Positions 39,742 through 50,344 of a DNA stretch of 64,000 nucleotides are shown here, piece after piece. The position numbers and the translations under genes are program-made. This DNA comes from Pelargonium cotyledonis (Eukaryota; Streptophyta; Magnoliopsida; Geraniales; Geraniaceae), in NCBI GenBank assembly GCA_036897625.1, contig JAYMTA010000005.1, positions 102,191 to 166,190 on the forward strand, written 5' to 3'. The notes beneath the pieces are model-generated. The model searched no databases, was not told the DNA's origin, and saw only the letters and a program-made list of their open reading frames with translations. The first letter of the stretch is position 1; each line of letters begins with the position of its first letter.

Positions 39742-39853
39742 AGGATTCCTGAATGAAAATAGTGGACTAAGATCTCATTCCGAACTCTTACGTTTCCACA
39801 GGGAATAGGGCCCGAGAACCTTTTTGAGTACTTTTCTTTAAGGATCGGATCCT
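39742..39853 (+). rRNA. rrn5: 5S ribosomal RNA-like gene
   Basis: The core GATCTCATTCCGAACTC at 39771-39787 matches the near-universal 5S loop C and helix III sequence GATCCCATTCCGAACTC at 16 of 17 positions. Structure supports it. GTGGA (39762-39766) pairs with TCCAC (39795-39799) as helix II. TAAGA (39768-39772) pairs with TCTTA (39786-39790) as helix III around a 13-base loop, the standard loop C size. AGGATT (39742-39747) pairs with GATCCT (39848-39853) as a short helix I. The resulting 112 bases is near the usual 115-120. The 3' half (helices IV and V) is not convincing; AGGGAA at 39800 could pair with TTTTCT at 39832. In land plants rrn5 normally follows rrn18 closely, but no 18S end is visible here. 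It could be a diverged gene or a relic. Confidence 0.62.
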
Positions 39854-40240
39854 AGGTTGGCTTTGATCTAGGTGTCAGATCATAAAAGACTTAAGCGCTC
39901 AGCGGTCTTTCCAACTGATCAACGGACTGCATAGCATCTAACGAGCGAGCATACCGGTTATTAACCACGGCATAACTAGGAATAGAATACTTGTGCAGCA
40001 AGCAAGTGACCTAGGAAATGGAGAAAATGGCCCCTTGTCCATGAGGTTTGGGATGGAACGATAGGATTCCTTTGTATGAGAGTCACTACAAGCGTTAACT
40101 TGAGAAATTTATGCGTAAACTCGATAGAGAAGGCGACGTGCCAGAGCCCTGTCCATCCCCACTAGATGTTGAGCTATAAACTCTGTCCTAGTAATGATTA
40201 AGGATGCTTCTTGGTGAGTGAAAAAAGCCGGTTCCCTAGT
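39854..40240. other. G+C-rich island after the 5S-like gene, unassigned
   Basis: Lines here are 42-50% G+C by count, against 25-33% in typical neighbours, and the island starts before the 5S-like gene at about 39640. A perfect 6-base hairpin TGATCT/AGATCA lies at 39864-39882 just downstream of the 5S-like gene, a possible 3' processing or stability structure. No open frame, tRNA or conserved 18S/26S sequence was recognised. The retained base composition suggests a structural RNA segment, intron piece or younger insertion. I cannot decide which. Confidence 0.45.
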
Positions 40241-41401
40241 TATTTAAGAGGTTACTTTTTGACTTTACAATGTTTAAACTGGGATTTCCTTATTTTCTAC
40301 CTAGTTTTAGTATATTTATATCTTTGGTACGTAGTCGTGCAGGAGTCTAAATAAGGAAAGGGCGGAAACCTTACAATTTTCAATAGATAGGAGAAGCTTG
40401 GCTTTCTGAGTTTAAAGTGTTTAAGTATAATTTTTTATAAGATACGCCGACCTACTGCCAATACAGTCGATGAGGAAACATCCACATCACATTTTTCCTA
40501 AAGGGAACAAGTTTAACTCTCTATGTATAAAGGATTTCCTGTCTTTATTGAGGACCCCCTCTTGCTGGATTTCATTATCTTCTAGTTTATTTATACAGGA
40601 ACCCTATTTATATACTTGTCATGTAAGTCTCTAAAAGATTTTACTCTTGTTTCTATATAAATAGTCAAGCAATACTCTACACTTCTTTGTGTTATACTAG
40701 TATTCCTATATCTATGCTGAGTATTATCCCACCTCGAAAGATATCCTATGTCTTTGTTTTAGAGTCAATAAAGCATTTACTTTTAAACTGGATCGCTGAA
40801 TGAAGAATAAATGAAGAAAAAATTCTTTTCTATCTAAATGATTATCACAAATCAAGAGTTACTCTTACTATAGGTATTCTTAAGTTATCTTGTTCCATAA
40901 AAAGCAATATTGATTAACAAGAACTATCTTACTATCCTTAAAAAATATAGGCAGTGGGGGTCAGCTCATAATTTTGCTTGTCATAAAATCTTACCAAGAG
41001 AATCTCGATGGTTTGAGACTTGCTATGGGATATCCTACTCTCAATGTGATTTAAAAGCCTTGATCATCCTTCAGTATTTGGTAGGTGTACTATAAATAAT
41101 AGAGACAAACTTCCTTTATCTCAAAGTATTCTTAAATTTGTTCAAAAAAACGCAGCACTGTCCTTAATAAGGAAAACTCTACAATTAAAAGGCTTTATAA
41201 AACATATAGGCTAAACACCTAATTCTATGTAGGATTCCTTGACAAAGTAAATTCTGGGGGTAGAGGCCTCTTAGGCTTGTGTGTTTATAGCAATCCTTTT
41301 AAGTATACTAAAGAAACAAACATATTTTAATTATCTAAATAGAATAAAAGTTTTTGCAATAGGGATTTATACTGAATTTGAGTTATTAGAATTATCCGGA
41401 G
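40241..41401. other. Non-coding stretch
   Basis: No gene is recognised. The second copy of TTCTATCTAAATGATTAT lies at 40828-40845, followed by AAGAGTTA as in the first copy but at a different distance. A 61-codon frame at 40910-41095 shows nothing recognisable. Confidence 0.5.
40828..40845 (+). repeat. Dispersed word TTCTATCTAAATGATTAT, second copy
   Basis: Identical to 29681-29698. AAGAGTTA follows both, 3 and 10 bases later, suggesting a longer decayed repeat. Confidence 0.6.
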
Positions 41402-41474
41402 GCTTTGATAGCTCGGTTGGCAGAGCATTGAACTTACTTACTAATGGCCGAGGGTTCAAGTCTGCTCGTAATTA
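41402..41474 (+). pseudogene. trnK-like relic, full length
   Basis: At exactly 73 bases it aligns without gaps to the native plant mitochondrial tRNA-Lys(UUU) as I recall it, sharing TAGCTC, GTTGG, AGAGCATTG, CTAATGG and GGTTCAAGTC at the same positions. The D stem GCTC/GAGC is perfect. The anticodon loop reads CTTACTT, so the UUU anticodon is lost. The acceptor strands no longer pair well, and the normal T stem is broken. However, CGAG (41449-41452) and CTCG (41465-41468) can form a shifted 4-base stem around a 12-base loop. The lack of insertions or deletions is odd for a long-dead gene. It is either recently disabled in a fast-mutating genome or kept as a shape rather than a decoder. Confidence 0.5.
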
Positions 41475-44400
41475 GAAATTAATAGATAATTCTCTGAACT
41501 GAGAGCCGGTTTGCTAAAATAAAAGACAATATATAATAAGGTTAACAAAAAGTTACATTTACGCAGTAGAAAACCGCGAGATTCTGGAATATAAAACAAG
41601 AGATTATCTAGAATATGCTTCTTGTTGGGACCCAATCCTCAACTCTTACAGATGTTTAAAAGGAGATGCCTTGGATTATATTAAAATTTGAGTGCTACTT
41701 TACTGCAATTAATTTACCATTAGTTTTCTAAATTTAAAATCCTAGCCGAAACGGGTAAAAAATCTAAAATAAAGCTTAAGCTAGACTCGTTAACAGGAAA
41801 CAAACTCTTCAATTTTACAGAGAAAACAAAATCATAGTAATTGTAATACCTTATCTTGAGAGCAAGCTTTTTTGTAAATGTGGATAGGAACCTATTTAAA
41901 TTTAATAAGCGAAAGAATAAAAAAGAGTATACCTGACTTCTTTTAGAGTTTTGTATCTAAAGATAAGATAAGATGAGTTTCGGCTAGTTTGAGGTTCATT
42001 TTGCTTTATTGCTTTTGCAGCTTACTTCTTTCTTAGGAGGAGTTTCGGTTAGGATTCCTAGGTGTTTGTGGTTTATGTTTACAGCTAAGAAAAGTCTTAA
42101 AGTCTCTGGATTTGGAGTTACTTCGCTATTTAGCGGCACCTGTTAAAACAGGGGAGTTAAGAAAGAAGACCCTTAACAAATTGTTCTAGTCAAATAGAAT
42201 AATAATGCAACTCTCATATAAATTGTGTATACCGTACTTACTACAAAACCCAAACCTTGACTGTTAAATCAAAGCAGCCCATACCCTACATACGAAGGGT
42301 CGAGTCGACTTAAAAATAAAAGTTGTAGTATCAAGTATCTACGAAGGCCTATTCCCTTTTTAACTGAAAAATAATAAACTCACCATCGGATCCATGAGCC
42401 GCTTCTTTTCCAAATATCCAAGAGAAACTCCTAAAAACCTTTGCTCTTCAGAGCTTTCAAAGCCTTATGAGCTTGACTTTTTCTTAGAGGTCCTAGAGCT
42501 ATGCCTTTCTTGGAAATACCCTTCATACCTAAGAGCAAAGCTAGTAGAGTTACCAAAGTATCCCCCAAAACAAAATGAGAGACCCTGCTGAGAAAGACTC
42601 GAAATGTCTGCTAGGAGTAGGAGCGCCTCTTTGTCTACAAGTACAAGGTATATAAAAAAGTAAAAAAAAAATACAGAACTTGATCACACCTAAATTTCTT
42701 ATCAAAGATATTTCCAAAGGGGAGAAATTCTAGAACTTGGATCCTGCACAAACCCAGGTTATAGCAAAAAGTAAGGACTTACTAGAGTTTATATAAAACC
42801 GGAATAACAATTTAGCTGGCTTAAGTAAAAACCTAGCCTAGATAGAAACGCATCGCAAACTATTATGTATAGTTATATATAATAGCTTTTAAATGACGAA
42901 TGACAGAATGTTAGGTTCTTTAATGCAAGCTTAACTCTTCCTAACTTTATTGAATATGGGTATACCAGAGGAAAATCCTTGGCAGGGAACCCCTCAAGTC
43001 TAGCTAATGTTGCTTTTTCTAGCTAAAGTTTTCCTATTTTGTTTTAACTTAGATTACAGGAATCTTTAAACCAGGTTTACTATATTATGCGTTTTACCTT
43101 TTAAGAGGGAGTCCATCTAAAGGGGATTTCTCTTAAAAGGATGGGAAGAGTTCGTTCAGATACTATTGAGCGAAGCACCATGTCGGCACGTATCCCAAAA
43201 TTCTATAAACCCCTTTTATTAGATAACTTTTCCTTCTTAATTTTACCAGAACAAATAAAGAGGGGTGACTTTAATAGTAAGAAAAATCGCAGTTTCAGTC
43301 AGAGTAAATTCGTAATTAAGTATAGGTTTTTATGGCACGTAAATCTAGGAAATGTTCCGAAAAGACTCCTGTTAGTCCTTGGGTTCCTACTGAAGTAAAA
43401 TTAGGGTTTTGGTTAAAGAACTTTTTAAGTGTTTTTATAGGGCGCGTTTAAGGAATATGTATTCGTAGTTCATCCACATGAAAATATCTTTCTTGCAGGC
43501 ACACTTCATTTGTTTTTAGTACTTTGTTATTAGCTGAAACTCATTAATTTAAACTATCGCTGAAATTTAGTACTTTATAGGTAAGTCCTGATTATTAGAA
43601 TCCCTTAAGATTTTGTCTCTTTCCTTACTTAAATTTTCTCTAAAAACTTAGACTATAGTCCTTCATTTAAAAACAATTTATTCTAGATTTAGATAAATTA
43701 GTTAAATAATAGAGAAAATAAAGAAGCACTCAGTATTTATATACTATAAGCTATTAGGATTGTCTAAACATCCAATTTGATTTAGCTCACACCCACCCAA
43801 GAAACTTCCTATATTAATATTATTTCAAAGAAACCTGTTTAGTTAAACACAAAAACTTTTGGAATAGAACTCTGGCCTAAAATAGCCAGGGCTTTCGAGA
43901 TCTATCTACGCATATAGAATAAAGAATAAAAGGACTGACTCAACAAGTTTGCTTTAAAGCTTAAAAGACTTCCCTAGAGCAGGCATACATAATATAAGTT
44001 TTTTATTTATTATCAAAGATTCTAGAAGAAGCGGTATTCCTTAAAGCTGCTTCCGGTTTCGGTTTTAACCAAGAATTGCTCTCATAAGGATAGGACGTAG
44101 AACCTTAATAAACTTTTGAGTTTACTTTAAAATATAAAATAAGAAACTTGACCAGTAACTACTTTTGCTCAAGACTCTTAATTTAATAGATTATACTACT
44201 AATTCAGTTTCAGTTTAATAGTTAAGTTCAATAGAGTTTTCGGATCACATAGGCATGCAGATTATCTAAAGTGAATCATCAAGCTAGAAAATACAAGCAC
44301 TGAATCCAATAAATAAAAGTACAAATACCGACTACCTTTAGAGTCTAGATAGAATATACATAATTGTAAGAAGCATTAAACTAAAAGGAGTACTCAAAGT

Positions 44401-44865
44401 AATGCAGAGGGAATACTCTAAGGAATCACTTTTTTATTTAGCGGATTACTTTATCCTGATACTATACTGTAAAAAATAGACCCACACGAGACTGTACCGA
44501 AGCCAAGCCCTAGGCAGCAAAGGCACCTACAGCATTAATAGTTTTGCATCTTCTGATACAGCCCTTATTGAATCTAGAAACGCCGGGATTTCCTGGTTCC
44601 GGGTGTTTTCCTTCCCTTGTGTAATACCCCATTTGCCGAAACTACTCTCATATCTCTAAACTTACCTGTTTAAATGTCTTATACCCCTAAGAATAATAAA
44701 TAAGTGCTCTATAGCTACAAAAACTCACTAGGAGCTTTTCCTAGGGAAGCTTCTACAGATTTGTACTTTTTGACTTTAAAATTCCCTATTCAAGATCCTT
44801 GCTTGTTAGTACTTTTCAAAATCTGAAGGGAGACTCGTCTACAGTTAAAATTAGATTCAACTTTA

Positions 44866-44925
44866 CTTGTTAGAACAAGGGACTCTAAAGCCTGAATACC
44901 GCAGGTTCAAGTGCCCGAACTTCTG
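44866..44925 (+). pseudogene. tRNA-like relic, unassigned (partner of 15050)
   Basis: GTTAGAACAAGGGACT is identical to the sequence at 15051-15066. It is followed by CTAAAGCC at the anticodon-loop position and then GCAGGTTCAAGTGCCC, a T arm with an intact loop. A loop CTCTAAA would place CTA at the anticodon, but the stem pairs poorly, so this is uncertain. No acceptor stem was found. The shared block and matched spacing point to a common tRNA ancestor. Confidence 0.38.
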
Positions 44926-45614
44926 ACAAATTAAAACTTTCAACAGCTAGCTTCTCCTTGTGTAGTCCTAGAAATCCCAGACCCATCTATAGAAATTATT
45001 TACTCCTTGGACTTTGGCTAACCAATTAAGACGGATCCACCTGTTTTTAATAAGAGCCTTCACAATTAGCTACTTACTCTATATCTCTTACATATCACGA
45101 CTTCATAGAATAGGGCTTAGGTATAGCATTTGGCACATTCATTAGCAGTCTAGCTACTTATTTAAATTTTCTTTTTTAGATTCCTAATTACTTGAGTTTC
45201 ACACTGAGCTCAGAGAGATTGGAGGATATAAATCTTCGTAAACTTGTTTATAGTTATAAACTACTCCTTACCTTTTTTGTATTGCGCTCGTGAGATTACG
45301 ACAAATTAAGTACTTCCATACCTAGGCAATGGTAGTTTGACTTCTAAAAGGGTTCAAGGAATTCCTCAAAAACTGGATTCCTATAGTCACTAAAATACCT
45401 GAGAAGTTTATATAGTCTATTGTAATGAATAGAAATCTGTACAGACAAAAAGTAAAAGCCTGACTTCAAAAGGAATGGACTTCGCTTAGGTTAAGTTTCT
45501 TATTATCATAAGTAATCCTTCTTATATGTACCTTTAAAAAGAGGGTTTTTTATACAAGCGGAAATTCCTAGGTTATATTCTTTTTCTGAACTTTTAATGG
45601 ATATTGAGGAAAAG

Positions 45615-45655
45615 TAAGGGATTGCTTGTTCCTCTTGTTCCCAAGGTTTCTAGTT
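45615..45655 (+). repeat. Dispersed imperfect repeat, copy 2
   Basis: This is the partner of 12219-12258, in the same orientation. No gene or structural element was recognised beside either copy. Confidence 0.6.
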
Positions 45656-48600
45656 AGAAAAGAGTGGATATGCAATTGGGGTATGCTACAGAATAGGAAA
45701 TTTTTACATAAAAAAAAGAATATAGCTATTGGGATACAGTAAAAAATATATGAATAGTAGAACCGATCCTGTTTTTTTTACAAGAAGTCAGTTCTAAAAA
45801 AGAGTTTATGTTTAAGGATTTCAAGTACAGGTAATAAGCCGGGGAATCCAAGGAGATACTCGTACATTAAGTAAAAACACCAACTCTGAAAATGAGAATT
45901 TTTTACTTTCACTGTTTCAGGAAATCTCTAATGAGAAGCTCTTAAACGGAGGGGTAAGAGTTGCTTTTACAAGCATGTTATCTGGTATGCAGCTAAAGGC
46001 TAACGTGCGTACGACTTGAACCTCCGAATTTGAAACCTTCAATCGAATGCTTTAGCGAATCAGAATTCATGATAAAGAAATTACTCTTTAATACGAGGGG
46101 TCTATACTAGAAGCACGAATCTATTCTATATAATTAAAAACCTAATAGGCTTTACAGAATACCTATTTTGCTTATAGCTTATCTAATTCTGTATTACATA
46201 CTAGGACCCCTTCTATATTCATTCTAGAGAATTTGTACATACATTATATATACACATCTGGCTCAACAAATAAGTAGACTGAGCTGCTGCTTTTAGCTTT
46301 CTTATGATACGAGATTGGGGTTACCCCTAAGGATTTTCTTGTTTGCATTTTATCACCAATTTCAAAAATACCTTCTTTATGTCTTTTAATACAAGATTTG
46401 TGTTGACCTTTTATCCTAGATACAAAAGAGCCCACTTTCTTGGTTGCACCTTTTTAAAGATATCTTATTTGAATCTTCTTAACTTGAGTAATTGAATCCT
46501 TTTAGTAACATATAAAGTCCTCCATCTTATGAAGTGGAGCCTAACAAGGAGGAGCCCTCCCGTATTTCTAATAGACAAACTCTTTAAAATAAGCATATAT
46601 TCAAGCCTTTACCCTAAAGTATTAACCTCTTTAGGAATTTGCTTTTTGATAGGAAGGTGCTATAGAATACCTTTCGTAATTAAGATCAAGATTAGGTAGG
46701 AATCCTCTGCTCTGTAAGGAAAAGTACTATTAATTTTAGTTTCCCAAATAGGGCCATGCCTTAACAAAGCAAATAAGATACTATGAATTTTTTCAAATAA
46801 GTCTTTAACAAACACAATGCTCCTAGAATCTAGGACAAAGTTTTATTAATTAACTTCTTTTTAGCTACGTTTTACTAGTAAACCCTTAACTTTACACATA
46901 ATTTTTTTGTTCTATAGCCAGGTTTAGATACAATTGTTTAATTCAAATTCAAAAATCTAGCTTTTTTTAGAATCGAAAATTCCATTTTTCAAAGTAAAGC
47001 GTAAATAAAGGAAGGAAATACATGGATAATCCTGCGCCTCCTTCGCCAATTCAAAGATTTATTCAGTAACTACCAGACAACTAAATACTTAAAAGAGTCT
47101 GAGTCTACATCCTTCGAAGAACTACGGGTATCCCGGACTAGAACCATATGAATTTCCCGCTTCAATTTAATGCAGCATCCACTTTTTAATAATTAAAGTA
47201 TCTGTAATAAGAATTGAGGTTTTTATTTAAGTACCATACCCGGAGCCAACATTCATAGATTGGGTAGTTTTCTTTAATGAAAAGTCTAAATAATAGCAGT
47301 TTGTTCTAGCTGTCTTATCCAAGAGAGGTTGGGAAAGTAACAAAACGGGGACCTTAAAGGAATTCGTAATTAGTTACTCTTGATTAAAGCGCGTAATAAT
47401 ATGGATTCTATATAATAAGATAATAATAGAAGCGATTCCAATGTCAAGAATATAGTAGTAAAGTAAAAGAGAATCAAAAGAATTTGTGCCTCTTATCAAG
47501 ATGAGTTTAAGTTCAACTTTCTTTATATAAGAGCTGCACTTCTATAGTACTTTTGTTTAAAAGCGAATAGAAAAGAAGTCTAACTCCCCTAGCAGTACTT
47601 AGGCCCCGGCTAGTCCAGTCGCTATTTGTAAAGTACGATTGGAGGCTATATCTTGTATAATTCTTTTGTAAGTAGATTCTCAAGGGTTTCAGAGCAAACC
47701 AACCCTTTACAAAGACTGCAATGGACTGTAGTAAGTTAATAAAACGGATATAAAAAACGTGATATTAGTGAATGGAAAAGTTAGTTTTACTATTGTAAAA
47801 AAAAAGATAAACTCTTCATGAGATATGAGAAAGCGCTAGTCTTAACTAGCTGTTTCTGTATCAAACCCTTTCTTTTAACTTCATGAATTCTAGAGTATAG
47901 CGATCCACAAAGCTTACTACTTTCTAACGAGGTGGCCCTATCGCTAAATTGTATATTAATTAAGTTATTTATAAAAGAAATTCTATCCGAGAGTACGCAC
48001 AGTATGCAGGGGGAAGCCTTAAGTTTACTTTTATCATAGTAAGTCCATTCCCTTATACGAAACATTACGAACGCTTCTTCTTTTTATAAATGATCCTCGG
48101 CATTACAGTAAGAAATTCTATAGTGTGATCAAATTAGCTTCGTTATTTAATTCTGGAGGTCCTTAAAAGGGCTCTCCTTAGTGATAAAGGCCATAAAATT
48201 TTATAAAAAAAGGGGTCACTGGCGTAAGAAATTCCTTAACTATTGACTATACTATAGTTTTTTGAACCTTCAAGGCACACGAACAAAGTAAAGCAAAACC
48301 CCAGGGCCTAACTATAAAATAGGCACTCTTTAGGACTCCGCTTTTTTGATAGTAAATTACATTTTGTTTTCCGGCATGCAAAACGGGTTTAGTTTTAGTA
48401 AATGAAAAGAAGGGGAGATTAGAACTTTAATATTCACTTAGTAAAAGAATGAAGTTATCTACCCTCTATAAGTTATGAAGGAGACTCCTTCTGATCTGAC
48501 CCCGCGTTTGTGGGAATAGGCTTTCTTGTCTTAATATCAGCATTTCTTTTTAGTCTTTTATTATACCGGGACCTCGGAGTCGTTAGTTAAACTTTTCGTT

Positions 48601-50272
48601 TTCTCAAACTTCCTTACAAAACAAAGAGAATTTTTTAGTAATATCTAACCCCTTACTTTAACTAAACAGATTTTCCTTGCTCAGCCATCCATGAATATAA
48701 GGAGCATTTCGTTCAAGAATCAGATCCCGTTTTTGTTGCTCTTAACTTGACACATGGTGCCCCTATAAATTCTTAACATCACTTTACGGAACTCCATATT
48801 GCAAAGAAGCTCGTTAGAATAGGAATAGAGCCCTTCCAGTAACCAGTATCCTTTGCACTCTTTTTTATACTCCTCCTCTTTAGAAAACCTTTATAATAAA
48901 TTAGCCTTAAAAGTTTTTTATAACTCATTTTTGTCCTCATATTATCTTATTTACGTTACTAAAGCGCCTACTTTGGCAACCAAGCAAATGGAACTTTTTC
49001 TCTCTTTCAAGACCCCTAAAGGCATATTTTATACCTTAAACTCTTTTCAGTACAACAATCGAGATTAGTACTAGAACTTGACCTGCCTACCCCACAACAG
49101 GTTTTTCTTGCAAGCTTTTTGTGCTTACTAAACAAATACTTATATAGGAAGATTTTAAATATTATAAAAAATATGGCTACCCCCTTATCAAAGAATCTTA
49201 CTCATGAAATTAGGAATTTCTTAAAGGGACACTTGTATAAGTTTCTAAAAATGGAGTCCCTTGTAGGATTTGCAATTTATCCAAAGCTTGGTTTAATAAG
49301 GATCCTTTCAAAATTATTGAAAAAGGGGGGCTAAAAGGAACTTGGTGGGGTAAAGCAAAGATCTGCAGTCGTGTATGTCGTAGGTTCAAGTGGACAAATG
49401 TTGTAAAGCTAGAGGAAAGTTACTGTTATTTGGAGTTTAGAGGTACTATTAAGTACTTTTGTTAAACCGAGATTCCTGTTTAGGATATCTAGATATCAGG
49501 GTGGTGTTAAGTCTTTAGAGACGAACAACTTTTATTTGCTATATGAAAATTTTGTTTTATGCCTTCTGCAGGGTCTTTATAGGTTAAGCATTTCTGAGTC
49601 GAGGTTATCCTTTATTAAAGGTTCCTTAGTTTCTATTGGGATATTTAGTCAAGGTAAGAGTTGACTTCAATTAGAGAGGGTGTTCCCTTATAAAAATCTC
49701 GCGTTATTAACAGAAAATCTAAGTAAGGTTATATTAAGGTATAGTAGAGGGCCCGCTACTAGGGAAATAGTGCATAAAGGTATTTTAATCTATTAATGAG
49801 AAAGAAATAAGGAAGCTTCTTCTTTTAGATTGTATCAAATATAGGTCTCAGAGTCAAAATAAGTTTATATATTTAATTGCTTGTACTTTTTTCAAGGCTC
49901 CGCGGTTCTAGTAATGAAATGTAATAAATAGATCCGAGAATATCTCAAGAAGTTTTGAACTCAAGTAACAATAACTCCTTGGCTTACCTCTTTAGTATGC
50001 GCTGACGCTTTTTATAGTAAGGTTTTCCTAGTTGATAAACGTAAGAAAACAATTTAGCCTTACAAGAGCAGGAGTTCCAGAATTCTATTTCAAGCACATA
50101 CAGAAACCCTTTTTGTTTAAACTTACAAGTAACTCCAATACATAAATATTTGAATGGTTGAAGGGCTTCCCCGTTACTCTTATGGAGTACTCATTATAGT
50201 ATCTGAATTACTAAAGTTAAAAGGACCCCACTCTCTCTCGTGGAATCTCTTTGTAGTAAAGTATAGAAATTC

Positions 50273-50344
50273 TGGAGTATAGCCAAGCGGTAACGTGGAT
50301 TCCTGCAATTGGCATGTGAAGGATTAGAAACGCCCGTTCTCCAG
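50273..50344 (+). pseudogene. trnQ-ended, GCA-centred tRNA-like relic
   Basis: It is exactly 72 bases, as is trnQ. The first 20 bases match the trnQ at 5020-5091 except for one change, and the last 6 bases CTCCAG match as well. Between them the sequence differs completely. The centre holds CTGCAAT, an anticodon-loop shape with GCA (Cys), but neighbouring stems pair weakly. The T loop reads TTAGAAA, without the usual TTCRA. The D stem can pair CCA with TGG. It is a relic of trnQ with a scrambled interior or of a bacterial-type trnC, whose 5' part is similar. I cannot choose between these by eye. Confidence 0.45.

Larger units (their letters stand above)
41475..50272. other. Long non-coding stretch
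   Basis: No protein gene is recognised. Three AAGAT units lie at 41960-41974. A slightly G+C-richer patch at about 44500-44640 has no recognised product. The second copy of the GGATTGCTTGTTCCT-type repeat lies at 45615-45655. Minus-strand T-loop GACTTGAACC lies at 46013-46022. At about 49335-49400 a D-arm-like TTGGTGGGGTAAAGC, CTGCAGT and then ATGTCGTAGGTTCAAG resemble a tRNA without paired stems. A 14-base perfect palindrome GATATCTAGATATC lies at 49484-49497. Frames of 63-91 codons at 42394, 43141, 46244 (minus), 47790 (minus), 48853 and 49119 carry no recognisable motif. Confidence 0.5.

Noticed and set aside
43141-43398. 85-codon frame starting MGRVRSDTIERS, like the first residues of eukaryotic ribosomal protein eS17
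   Set aside because: The likeness stops after about ten residues, and a cytosolic-type ribosomal protein is not expected in mitochondrial DNA.
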